Assembly: GCA_964591705.1 (NCBI GenBank)
Contig: CAZQCX010000008.1
Span: forward strand, 1-57,053
DNA length: 57,053 bases
Direction of reading: 5' to 3'
DNA from: UBA11855 sp964591705
GTDB lineage: Archaea; Thermoproteota; Bathyarchaeia; Bathyarchaeales; Bathycorpusculaceae
Both the position numbers and the translations under genes were made by a program. Of this stretch, positions 15,823 through 23,634 are shown piece after piece. Under the pieces are notes generated by a model, which was not told the origin of the DNA, searched no databases, and saw only the letters and a list, made by a program, of their open reading frames with translations. Each line of letters starts with the position of its first letter. The first letter of the stretch is position 1.

Positions 15823-16894
15823 AGGCATCGCAATAATCGCCCTCACAGAAAAAGGGGTTGAAACCGCCACCAAAATCAGCGCGGCACTGGAAATACTGGA
15901 AATCAAGAATAACGTCTTCTCGCCCGAACCATGCGTCCAACACTGGACAATGCCATTAGACATGAGGCTGAGCGAATTCATTAAAGAAATCTTCGAGAAA
16001 GTTGACGCTATAATAGGCGTAATGGCGACGGGCATAATTGTGAGAACCATTGCTCCCTGCTTAAAAAGCAAGCTCACAGACCCTGCCGTGGTATGTGTTG
16101 ACGTTTCTGGACGCTTCGCCGTCAGCCTGCTGTCTGGGCATTACGGAGGGGCAAACGAGTTAACACAAATTCTTGCACGGGAAATAGGTGCCATACCAGT
16201 CATTACCACGGCATCTGAGGTCATGGAAAAAATAAGCATTGATGGAGTTGCTAGACTTCTGCACTGCAAAATCCAAAACCCGAACAGCCTCGTCGCAGTC
16301 AACTCAGCCTTAGTGAATGAAAAACATGTGGGCTTATTTTTAGTGGGCGACGTAAAACTCCCTCTAAACATGATTTTTGGCTACGATGTCAAAAACGCGA
16401 ATACCGTGAGAGAGGCAGCGAACATGCTGAAGAATTTTGATGCAGGCGCCATAATCGCTAAAAAGTCAATGTCAGCGAAGTTGCCCAAATCAGTTGTACT
16501 CTTGACGCCTAACAAGTTAACCGTGGGCATCGGCGCAAGGAAAAACTCAAAAGCAAGTGAAATAGTAGCGGCGGTGAACTCGGCGCTGGAGCGAGCAGAC
16601 TTGCCCTTGGAACGCATAGACCGTTTAGCAACGGTGGACATAAAAAAAACTTCACAAAGCGTGCTTAGCGCCGCTGAAAAGCTGGGCTTACCCATCGACT
16701 TCGTCAATGTTGAAGCTTTGCGGTCGGTTAAGCATGAAAATCTTTCTCCCGATTCACGATTGGTTGAGGAAAAAATTGGAGTGGGAGGCGTATGCGAACG
16801 AGCAGCGTTAATAACTGTGGGAAAAAACGCAAATCTGATACTGAAAAAGATGAAACAGAACGGCGTGACGGTGGCAGTAGCCGAGGGCGAATAA
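15812..16894 (+). CDS. cbiG: Cobalt-precorrin-5A hydrolase
   Basis: Opens the delta-lactone of cobalt-precorrin-5A, releasing acetaldehyde. The N-terminal domain has IIALTEKGVETATKIS and the central IIGVMATGIIVRTIAPCL plus SLLSGHYGGANELTQ (about residues 110-125), the most conserved CbiG stretch; the C-terminal domain carries LTVGIGARKNSKASEIV and GVGGVCERAAL. 360 residues is a full-length two-domain CbiG. The 3' end overlaps cbiH by 103 bp, much more than the other overlaps in this operon. Confidence 0.95.
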   Translation: MFSKGIAIIALTEKGVETATKISAALEILEIKNNVFSPEPCVQHWTMPLDMRLSEFIKEIFEKVDAIIGVMATGIIVRTIAPCLKSKLTDPAVVCVDVSGRFAVSLLSGHYGGANELTQILAREIGAIPVITTASEVMEKISIDGVARLLHCKIQNPNSLVAVNSALVNEKHVGLFLVGDVKLPLNMIFGYDVKNANTVREAANMLKNFDAGAIIAKKSMSAKLPKSVVLLTPNKLTVGIGARKNSKASEIVAAVNSALERADLPLERIDRLATVDIKKTSQSVLSAAEKLGLPIDFVNVEALRSVKHENLSPDSRLVEEKIGVGGVCERAALITVGKNANLILKKMKQNGVTVAVAEGE

Positions 16895-17625
16895 GCGTAA
16901 TCGGCATCGGACCTGGCGCCCTTGAGCACATGACGCCCAAAGCCCTGCGAGAAATAAACTGTGCAGACGTGGTAGTAGGGTACGCGACGTACGTGAAGCT
17001 GATTAGATCCGTCATCAAGCCTGACGCTGAAGTGATAAGCGGTCGGATGGGATGCGAAGTTGAACGCGCCAGAACCGCGGTGGCGCAGGCTTTAGAAAAC
17101 AAGCATGTAGTGGTTATCAGCAGTGGCGACTCAGGAGTTTACGGTATGGCTGGTGTGGTCTTAGAAGTTGCCGCACATGAAAAAGCTGACGTTCTCATCG
17201 AGGTTGTTCCTGGCGTGACAGCTGCCACTGCTGCCGCGGCGAAACTTGGTGCGCCTTTGGTGGGCGATTTTGCCGTGATAAGCCTTAGCGACCTTTTGAC
17301 GCCTTGGAGCGTGATAGAGAAGAGGCTGGAGGCTGCAGCTGAAGCTGACTTTGTAATCGTTTTGTACAATCCTCAGAGTTACGGGCGAAAGGAGCCGTTA
17401 GCAAAAGCGCATGCAATTCTGCTTAGGTACAGGAGCCCCGAGACACCAGTGGGCATTGTTAGGTTAGCTGGAAGAGATGGTGAGCAAGTGGCAATTACCA
17501 CGCTTAAGGAGATGGTGGCTGCTGAGATAGACATGGTTACCACGGTTATCGTGGGGAACTCGACAACTCGCGTTGTCAACAATAGAATAGTGACGCCGCG
17601 GGGCTATGACTTGTTTCAAGCGTAG
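16792..17625 (+). CDS. cbiH: Cobalt-precorrin-3B C17-methyltransferase
   Basis: SAM-dependent methylation of C17 with ring contraction. The class III signature ISVIGIGPGALEHMTPKAL begins near residue 34; VVVGYATYVKLI near 62, ISSGDSGVYGMAGVVLE near 107 and EVVPGVTAATAAAAKLGAPL near 136 are the CbiH/CobJ diagnostics, and VLYNPQSYGRKEPLAKA near 192 is also conserved. The N-terminal 33 residues encoded inside cbiG are lysine/arginine/serine-rich and not typical; no ATG, GTG, TTG or CTG lies between 16795 and the signature, so either the ATG 16792 is used or an unusual codon near 16880. Last gene of the rightward operon. Confidence 0.93.
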   Translation: MRTSSVNNCGKKRKSDTEKDETERRDGGSSRGRISVIGIGPGALEHMTPKALREINCADVVVGYATYVKLIRSVIKPDAEVISGRMGCEVERARTAVAQALENKHVVVISSGDSGVYGMAGVVLEVAAHEKADVLIEVVPGVTAATAAAAKLGAPLVGDFAVISLSDLLTPWSVIEKRLEAAAEADFVIVLYNPQSYGRKEPLAKAHAILLRYRSPETPVGIVRLAGRDGEQVAITTLKEMVAAEIDMVTTVIVGNSTTRVVNNRIVTPRGYDLFQA

Positions 17626-18318
17626 CTTATCAGTAGCGCGAATGCCCGTAGGAGTAGAACTATGCCGCTGTTTTTAGGCATGTATTTCTCGTAGCGGTTG
17701 ATTTTTGCCTTAAGCTTCTCGTACATTTTTACTCCAAAAACGGTCACGCCTACTAAGCTCGTGGTCACTGCTAATCTGTAGGCTACCATCAGCAAGAGCG
17801 GGTTAACTCCGCCTACTACCAGAGCGAGAAGAGCGAATTCTTCTTCGGGAGCAAAGCCTATGAAGAAGGCGCAACTCGCTATCTTCCATAGGCTGAGGTT
17901 AGCTCGTTTCGGGTGAAAATGCATGTGTGCGAGGAAACCAGTTTCTGGGTGCTCATGCGCGTGTTAATGCTGCACTTCTTCGGCGTTATCGTGGAAGTGC
18001 CAGTGCTGGTTTTCCAGTTCGGATTCAACTTGGTTAAAAACTTAATGGCCAATGGCAGCAACATTGTGAAGGCAATGTACTTGAGGATTGAACTTGCGAA
18101 TTTAACCAAATAGCTTGTTACAACGTAAATTACCACCACGGTTATCAAAAAGATACAGTGGAAAAGCGAGATTATACCTGAACTTATGAAGGCGTAGATA
18201 GCTGGTTTCGAAGTCCTTGCGGCGCATAAGAGGACGATTGGCTAACAGTGACCTGCTCTAAGCCATGCAGCAAACCTACCGCGACGGCGCCCATTAAGGC
18301 GAGTTCAAAGGCGCTCAT
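17616..18318 (-). pseudogene. Broken NicO/RcnA-type nickel/cobalt permease
   Basis: Pieces of one membrane protein lie in three frames. Starting at ATG 18318, ELALMGAVAVGLLHGLE is the start of a NicO-family protein, where HGLEPGH is expected; the frame breaks there (about 18241-18255). The next frame carries TSKPAIYAFISSGIISL and hydrophobic LITVVVIYVVTSYLVKF down to an A5 run at 18036-18040 (plus strand), where it shifts again. The third frame reads a histidine-rich loop (QHWHFHDNAEEVQH, stop TAA at 17966-17964, HAHEHPETGFLAHMHFHP) and then SCAFFIGFAPEEEFALLAL and KMYEKLKAKI to the end. Metal-binding His loops between membrane halves are typical of this family. Two frameshifts plus a stop make it a pseudogene, unless draft errors caused the shifts. 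Confidence 0.75.
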
Positions 18319-18338
18319 TTGTTGCCCTTTTCTTTCAT

Positions 18339-19190
18339 TTACTCCTCATTCTTAGAATCTAGGAGCCGCAGTATTTCTTTCCTTGCTTCGCTGATTGTGA
18401 GCGGAAACTGTGGCTTTATGGGGAGGTTGTCTTCTTTTTTAAGCACTTCAAAAAGGTGAGCTATTCTAGGCGAGCGCAAGTTGACGCTTCGAATAAGCTC
18501 CGCGTCTGAGAACAGTTCCGCCGATGAGCCTTCCGACACAATTCTGCCTTTGCTCAATATGTACAGTTTGTTCGCAAACAGGGGCACCATGTCCACGTCG
18601 TGTGTAGCTAGTATCAAGGTGATTTTGTACTCCTTGTTAAGGCGGAGAAGCAGATGTAATATTTCGCTGGTAGCTCTTGGGTCCAAATTCGAGGTGGGTT
18701 CGTCCATAATAAGAACTTCGGGTTGCATTGCGAGAACGCCTGCTAGCGACACGCGTTTTTTTTGTCCTACGCTTAGAAAGTGTGGAGGTTTGTCAGCGTA
18801 TTCCAGCATACCCACGGTCCTCAGCGCCGCGTTTACGGCTTTCTTGACTTGGTCTGTTGGTTGGCCGAGGTTCAACGGCCCGAAAGCAACATCCTGTTTC
18901 ACAGTAGGCGCGAAAAGCTGGTCGTTGGGATCTTGGAAAACGAAGCCCACCCGCCTTCTAAGATCCAACAACGCCTTAGAATCGTATTCTAACGGTTTGT
19001 CTTCGAAGTAGACTTTTCCCGAAGTCGGTTTCAAAATGCCATTTAAATGATGGAGAAGTGTAGTCTTCCCAGAGCCGTTGGTGCCAAGTAGGGCTATTCT
19101 TTCTCCCTTCGCAAAATTTAATGATACACTGTCCAATGCGACGGTGCCGTCTGAGTAGCGGTGTGACAGATTTTCTAAGCGAAACAGCAT
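18339..19190 (-). CDS. cbiO: Cobalt ECF transporter ATPase
   Basis: ATP-binding subunit of the CbiMNQO energy-coupling-factor cobalt importer. Walker A is LLGTNGSGKTT (about 34-44), Q-loop VGFVFQDPNDQLFAPTV, signature SVGQKKRVSLAGVLAM near 139, Walker B VLIMDEPTSNLDP near 159, and H-loop LATHDVDMVP. FQDPNDQLFAPTV is characteristic of ECF ATPases rather than classical ABC importers. 283 residues is normal. It is the last gene of the leftward cbiM-N-Q-O set, 6 bp after cbiQ. Confidence 0.96.
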   Translation of the reverse strand: MLFRLENLSHRYSDGTVALDSVSLNFAKGERIALLGTNGSGKTTLLHHLNGILKPTSGKVYFEDKPLEYDSKALLDLRRRVGFVFQDPNDQLFAPTVKQDVAFGPLNLGQPTDQVKKAVNAALRTVGMLEYADKPPHFLSVGQKKRVSLAGVLAMQPEVLIMDEPTSNLDPRATSEILHLLLRLNKEYKITLILATHDVDMVPLFANKLYILSKGRIVSEGSSAELFSDAELIRSVNLRSPRIAHLFEVLKKEDNLPIKPQFPLTISEARKEILRLLDSKNEE

Positions 19191-19196
19191 TTTGAG

Positions 19197-19994
19197 TTAC
19201 ACAATCCTGATGTCCATCGTTAAAAAGGTCGTGATTGTAAGCGCAGCCACAAGAAGTGTTATTCCTACTAGCGCAGTTCTGCTGGGTTTAGGAAGGTCTT
19301 CAAGAATGCGGATGTCACCGTCGTACCCTCTAGCGCTCATAGCAGTGAAAGTGCGTTCTCCCTGTTCTAAGGTTCGCATAAAAAGGTTGGCGATAAGCAA
19401 CGATGTTGACCGAAGTCTCTTTTTCAGACCTGAATATCCAAGTCTGAGCTCCTGAGCAGCATGCATGGTTTCCATTACCTCTATGAAAACGAATATGTAA
19501 CGGTAAATAAGCATCGACATTTCGATTAAGACTTTGGGAATGCGTGCTTTTCTGAGAATCAGTAGTATACTGGTCATAGGGGTTGTCAGCACAAGGAAGA
19601 ACTGAGATGAAAGCCCTCCCATCACTCTAAGAAACGTGGCAAATCCCAGAATTATTCCATCTTTGAAAATAGTCCATCTCAATCCAAGCGCATCTATCTC
19701 TGTAAGAGGTTCTTGATAACCGAAAAAGAGGGCAATTATGACACAGGTCAGGGCAATAATTGCGACAGGATACCAAAGCAGTTTCAAGTAAAAGCGGTAA
19801 GGGATTTTTGCGAAATACAAAATCAAAAAAGTGTTTGTCAGGAACACAATGATGGGCACTACCGGAGCGGGCGACATTACGCTTACTAGTAGCAACGATA
19901 TTGCTAAGAAGAATTTTGTTATTGGGCTACTTCTTGACAAGGCGTTTGTATGGGCGTATCTGTCTATTTCTGAAGACAGGTTAAAGTGACTCAG
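19197..19994 (-). CDS. cbiQ: Cobalt ECF transporter T component
   Basis: Membrane coupling subunit that joins CbiMN to the CbiO ATPase. SSEIDRYAHTNALSRSSPIT is the conserved N-terminal motif; several membrane spans follow, and the cytoplasmic coupling segment FIEVMETMHAAQELRLGYSG near the middle and LFMRTLEQGERTFTAMSARGYDG are typical CbiQ. The longest frame begins at TTG 20060, inside cbiN by 80 bp, adding a Gly/Arg-rich tail not seen in the family. I prefer CTG 19994, preceded by AGGAG about 11 nt upstream and giving a normal N terminus; TTG 20060 remains possible. Overlap with cbiN is then 14 bp. Confidence 0.85.
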   Translation of the reverse strand: MSHFNLSSEIDRYAHTNALSRSSPITKFFLAISLLLVSVMSPAPVVPIIVFLTNTFLILYFAKIPYRFYLKLLWYPVAIIALTCVIIALFFGYQEPLTEIDALGLRWTIFKDGIILGFATFLRVMGGLSSQFFLVLTTPMTSILLILRKARIPKVLIEMSMLIYRYIFVFIEVMETMHAAQELRLGYSGLKKRLRSTSLLIANLFMRTLEQGERTFTAMSARGYDGDIRILEDLPKPSRTALVGITLLVAALTITTFLTMDIRIV

Positions 19995-20535
19995 AAGAGC
20001 CTTCTCTCCTGTGCGCTGTCTCCGACCCTTTCCCCCTCTCGTGCCCAACAAAATAGCCAACTATAGTGCCGCCTATGCCTACTTGCAGTGAAAATAGCAA
20101 CCTCTCTCCTAAATCATCTGGCTGATAGGCCATCGGACCAATCCAAGGAGTATAGCCTTCTCCTTCAATTGCTTCTGGACCTTGACCGTCCGTACCACCA
20201 AACTCGCCACTCGGATTAATGAGGAACGGCGCTACGAAGAGGGCAACCACAACTAAAACCATTACCAAGAATTTTAGATTATTTGTTCTCTGTCGCTGGT
20301 TTTGATCAAGGTCAATTGCGCCAGCCCTTTTTGCTCTTTCAGCTCTTCTATACCCTAAGAAGTGACCTATGGTTGCAGACCCTAACCCAGCAAAGACAGT
20401 GAACAGCAAGATTTCAGTCTCATTCGGTAGTACTAGAACAGGGCTAACCCATGATGTATATCCTAAGCTAATTATGTACAACAGAAGTAAGGTCGGCAAC
20501 AAAATGGACAGGACAAGGTAGGGCCAGTACTTCAT
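19981..20535 (-). CDS. cbiN: Cobalt transport protein CbiN with duplicated module
   Basis: Auxiliary membrane subunit of the cobalt ECF transporter. Residues 88-165 are a complete CbiN: a transmembrane helix, the exoloop GEFGGTDGQGPEAI (110-123), YTPWIGPMAYQPDD near 128 and ERLLFSLQVGIGGTIVGYFV near 144. CbiN is usually about 95 residues; this protein has 184. The extra first half resembles the second: hydrophobic helix 7-24, YTSWVSPVLVLPNETEILLF (26-45), then GLGSATIGHFLGYRRAERAK, which lines up with YTPW, LLF, GGTIVGYFVG and a basic tail. The first copy lacks the FGGTDGQ loop thought to touch CbiM. It overlaps cbiM by 4 bp and cbiQ downstream. Confidence 0.85.
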   Translation of the reverse strand: MKYWPYLVLSILLPTLLLLYIISLGYTSWVSPVLVLPNETEILLFTVFAGLGSATIGHFLGYRRAERAKRAGAIDLDQNQRQRTNNLKFLVMVLVVVALFVAPFLINPSGEFGGTDGQGPEAIEGEGYTPWIGPMAYQPDDLGERLLFSLQVGIGGTIVGYFVGHERGKGSETAHRREGSSESL

Positions 20536-21227
20536 TGAGACTCCACCTTTTTCTTCAGTTCCAAGACCGGTAGTTTAATCACATTCATCGAAGAGAGCAG
20601 TTCACCCTTGTACTTTACAAGAAAGTTGAAGAGGAGGACTGCGAGGATGGCTTCGCCTACGGCCAATGGAATCTGTGTAACCGCGTAAATCGCTCCGAAT
20701 GACAAGAATGAATCAAAAACGTTGCCTGCTATTGGGAATGCAAGTGCAAGCTGTGCGGACGTTACAACATACGTTCCAAAGTCACTCAAACCAACGGCAA
20801 TGAAAACTACCACTGAACTGGGAAGTCGAGCTTTCCTACCCACCATCCATACCACGAAAGCTAAGGCAGGTCCGATTAATCCCATTGAGAGAGTGTTTGC
20901 TCCAAGGGTGGTTAAGCCTCCATGCGCTAACAGTAAGGCTTGGAACACCAAAACTATCACTGACAGAACCGAAGCTACACTAGGACCGAAAATAACAGCA
21001 GCAAGCCCAGAGCCAGTCGGGTGTGAACTGCTGCCTGTTACAGAAGGAAGCTTGAGGGCGGAGAGTATAAAGATGAATGCGCCCATCAACGCAAGAAGTG
21101 GCTTAGCTTCAGGATGCTCTTTTGTGATTCTAGAAAGCCTGTAAACACCATAGGCTACCATCGGAAATGCAATTATTGACCAAATTCCCCACCAAGGATG
21201 AGGTAAGAATCCCTCCATTATGTGCAT
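20532..21227 (-). CDS. cbiM: Cobalt ECF transporter S component
   Basis: Cobalt-binding membrane subunit. The N terminus MHIMEGFLPHPWW carries the His2 and following residues that form the metal site in CbiM/NikM. LKLPSVTGSSSHPTGSGLAA near residue 58 and LLLAHGGLTTLGANTLSMG near 98 are family signatures. 231 residues with about seven hydrophobic spans, normal. First gene of the leftward cbiMNQO unit; the promoter region at 21228-21301 is shared with a divergent regulator and holds a perfect palindrome. Confidence 0.96.
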   Translation of the reverse strand: MHIMEGFLPHPWWGIWSIIAFPMVAYGVYRLSRITKEHPEAKPLLALMGAFIFILSALKLPSVTGSSSHPTGSGLAAVIFGPSVASVLSVIVLVFQALLLAHGGLTTLGANTLSMGLIGPALAFVVWMVGRKARLPSSVVVFIAVGLSDFGTYVVTSAQLALAFPIAGNVFDSFLSFGAIYAVTQIPLAVGEAILAVLLFNFLVKYKGELLSSMNVIKLPVLELKKKVESQ

Positions 21228-21251
21228 GAATCTATGCCTCTGGAGTTCGAG

Positions 21252-21295
21252 TATCCATCCTAAGACTTAATAACCTTTGTTTAACTAAAGTTAAA
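21252..21295. promoter_or_regulatory. cbiM/regulator intergenic control region
   Basis: The 74-bp region between divergent starts contains CTTAATAA (21266-21273), usable as a TATA box in both directions, a perfect palindrome TTTAACTAAAGTTAAA (21280-21295), and TATCCATCC (21252-21260), the core of the module found at 7086 and 9541. For the rightward gene the palindrome lies between TATA box and expected start site; for cbiM the 9-mer does. Autoregulation through the palindrome is an inference. Confidence 0.6.
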
Positions 21296-21301
21296 GTCAG
21301 G

Positions 21302-22159
21302 TTGATCAACTTGCCCAAAAAAACAATGCGGACTCTAGTTCTGCGAAGCAAAGGTGAAATCACAAGATTCCAAGTCCTTCTCGAAGTCATGCGCACCCAG
21401 CCGCATGTAAAACAAAAAGACGTCAGCGACAAACTCGGAATAACCATTCAGGCCGTTAACAAGTACTTCAAGAAACTCACCAGAGAAGGGCTCCTCGAAA
21501 TAGGTTCAGAAAGGGCGAGCTATCGACTAACCCCAAAGGCGACAGCGAAGTTGCGTGAAGACGTTCGAAACTTGGAAGAGTACATTATTTCGATAAGGCA
21601 TGAAATGAAAATTGAACGTGCAGTGCCCGTCATAGCCAGCCAGCCGGTAGAAGCAGGCGAGGAAGTGGGCATAATTTTGAAGGAAGGCGTCATGTACAGC
21701 ACATCGCCAAATGATCCTGCAACGGAAGCCAAAGGAACAGTTATGGCAAGCGCAAGCCCTGGCGAAGACGTAGGTTTGCACAACCTCAGAGGGAAAGTGA
21801 AGCTGAAACAAGGCAGGATACTTATCATTAGACTGCCGAGCATACGGCAAGGCGGCTCAAGAAGCGTAGACCTGGTCAAGGTAAAGGCATACTACGACGA
21901 TTTTAAACCTGACCGAGTTGGCGTTATGGGAGCAGTCGGCAGAGCAGTCCTCAACAAATTGGGCTTAAGGGCGGACCTTGAGTTTGGCATTAGCAACGCT
22001 GCCGCCATTGCAGCTTCTCGGGGGCTGAGCGTGTTTGTGCTCGTGGTAGGCAGAATGGTGAACCGTATGATCGAAGAAATAGACTCCATAAACGTGAAGA
22101 GTGTGACAGAAGTCATCTATGAAGTCAAGGATGGGAGAATGCCTAAACCGAAGTCTTGA
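21302..22159 (+). CDS. Winged helix-turn-helix transcriptional regulator, candidate cobalt/cobalamin regulator
   Basis: Residues about 20-75 form a winged helix domain: RFQVLLEVMRTQPHVKQKDV, SDKLGITIQAVNKYFKKL as the recognition region, then a wing with ERASYRLTPKATAKL. A coiled segment (about 80-100) leads into a C-terminal domain of unknown type (GIILKEGVMYSTSPNDPATE, GRAVLNKLGLRADLEFGIS, AAAIAASRGLSVFVLVVGRM) that resembles a small-molecule or subunit-interaction domain found in archaeal predicted regulators. It is divergent from cbiMNQO with a 74-bp shared promoter carrying a palindrome, so it probably controls cobalt import and perhaps the neighbouring corrin genes. Start may be TTG 21302, TTG 21311 or ATG 21326. 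The effector is not visible. Confidence 0.8.
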   Translation: MINLPKKTMRTLVLRSKGEITRFQVLLEVMRTQPHVKQKDVSDKLGITIQAVNKYFKKLTREGLLEIGSERASYRLTPKATAKLREDVRNLEEYIISIRHEMKIERAVPVIASQPVEAGEEVGIILKEGVMYSTSPNDPATEAKGTVMASASPGEDVGLHNLRGKVKLKQGRILIIRLPSIRQGGSRSVDLVKVKAYYDDFKPDRVGVMGAVGRAVLNKLGLRADLEFGISNAAAIAASRGLSVFVLVVGRMVNRMIEEIDSINVKSVTEVIYEVKDGRMPKPKS

Positions 22160-22431
22160 GAAATGAGTGGATAAGAACATTTTGACCAAACCCCAAATAT
22201 TTGTTGTCGACCACCTCGAAGTTAGGCTCTAGCTTAACTGAACTCAAATGAAGCACTCTTGTACCTCATCTCGAATTGCCGCAGACTGAGGACGCCAAAA
22301 TCACCCTGCAGTTTCTTCTCTGTTTCAAGCTTTCCTCCTCCCAAACAAAGAACCGTCTGTGATGCGGGTCTAGTATTCTCCTTCGCCGCATGGGTTCACG
22401 TTTTTCGTAAGTTATGTCGCTGAAAAACTAT

Positions 22432-22850
22432 TTGCCTAGTTCTCTTCCTAGCCAATTCTCAGCCAGCGCTCTGGTAGTTCCTTCAATCTCGGTCGCGTTG
22501 AAGCCCAACTAATCCTCGAAGTCTCTTCGCATCGCAAAACCAAAGAGGTCAAACAGGTTTTAGATCCGTTTCTTCATAGACACGTTCTAGCCAGCCATCA
22601 TGCAGAGGTAATTCGCGAATGTCGCCCATAACCAAGCTTTCAACACCTCTAACCATCATCTCAATCAATACTTTCTTGAGTTCTTCTTCGTACGTGTTCA
22701 ACGTCTTTTTCCTCTTGACCGATTTTGTACCAATCGCTTCAAACTGAGCACCCAACGTCTCTACGGGCAACAAGCGAGAATTTGAATTGCCTCCGTTCGA
22801 CATGAAACCCAACAAGCGCCAAACGCCAAAGCCTTCTTTACTTGCCTTGT
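22432..22850 (-). pseudogene. Decayed Dph6-like (diphthine-ammonia ligase family) fragment
   Basis: Fragments in two frames line up with the C-terminal part of the Dph6/DUF71 adenine-nucleotide hydrolase family. QFEAIGTKSVKRKKT with YEEELKKVLIEMMVRGVESL and MGDIRELPLHDGWLERVYEE ends in LKPV, a TGA stop (22551-22549), then PLW in the same frame; the family reads LKPV-x-PLW. A shifted frame continues GFNATEIEGTTRALAENWLG and RELGK, the conserved LGRxL end, interrupted by one stop. The N-terminal P-loop part (SGGKDS) is missing, and transposase remnants lie where it would be. Coding remnants continue toward 22235 without clear identity. Confidence 0.6.
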
Positions 22851-22852
22851 GG

Positions 22853-23186
22853 ACCAGTGACTTTGGCTTTCGAGTCGTTGTTATAGTTCCTGTTGCTTGT
22901 CTCTGGACAATTTGGGAGCCTTGCCCTCTCGACGTACTGGCTTCAGAGTGCTGACGCCGCTGTCGTTCCATCGCTTGAGCCACAGGTACCCAGTTGCCCT
23001 GCATCTTCCAAGCTTTTTCGCGGCAGCCTCTACATCTTCGCCATTGTAGAGGCTTCGGATGAAAACAAGTCTCTCAACAAACCTCTTGCCACTCTCATGC
23101 TTGATCGAGCGTTCCAATTCGGCTTCAGAAAGGCGCCGTGTCAACAAACATTTCACCTCCAGCTCTACAAGCAAGAGAGGACTCAA
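22853..23186 (-). pseudogene. IS630-type transposase remnant (N-terminal helix-turn-helix)
   Basis: The frame from 23186 contains FVERLVFIRSLYNGEDVEAA, AKKLGRCRATGYLWLKRWN and GVSTLKPVRREGKAPKLS, the typical N-terminal helix-turn-helix and linker of IS630-family transposases. After a stop at about 22881 the same frame continues QRLESQSHWSTRQVKKAL, matching the WTTREV region of the family. The DDE catalytic domain is absent and no terminal inverted repeats could be recognised. The element has evidently decayed, possibly after disrupting the Dph6-like gene next to it. Confidence 0.65.
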
Positions 23187-23634
23187 CCTGACTAACTTTA
23201 TTTCTTAACCATAGCTCGGTTGACACGATCCAGTTGACCAACAGCTTTGACGGTTTCTAAACCTTCTATAATGTGGGAGGCTAAGAACTCGAGTGTATTT
23301 ACCATGCCGACAGCAGAAGCGGGCTGTTAAACCCTGAAACCGCTATTCATTGGCAGTTTAACTGGCTAGCCCCATTATTTTCAATATCGGAGCCGGCGTT
23401 GCAGGGGAGTGGTTGGGTGACACGGACGGAAAACCTTTCAACACGAAGAGGCCCTATCGCGCAACCTATTGAGGCGCTAGCCACATTGGACCTGATTATG
23501 ACATGCATGAGCAAGAAAATCGCAAACTCCCTCGGTCTTAACGCGACAAAAGCGTTTATGCACCAGATCTGAGATAGCACAACCAAAAAAACCCTTGGAA
23601 ACGCAACGGCGCTATCAGACAAACAGCTGGCTGT
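23187..23634. other. Region without an intact gene
   Basis: No supportable gene. On the plus strand two frames carry protein-like stretches broken by stops (for example FNIGAGVAGEWLGDTDGKPF near 23379-23440, then SHIGPDYDMHEQEN), which suggests a decayed gene, but I cannot name the family. Confidence 0.4.

Noticed and set aside
16792..16880. Frameshift between cbiG and cbiH
   Set aside because: Both frames are open and each contains its own complete conserved core, so the long overlap is more likely real than an error.
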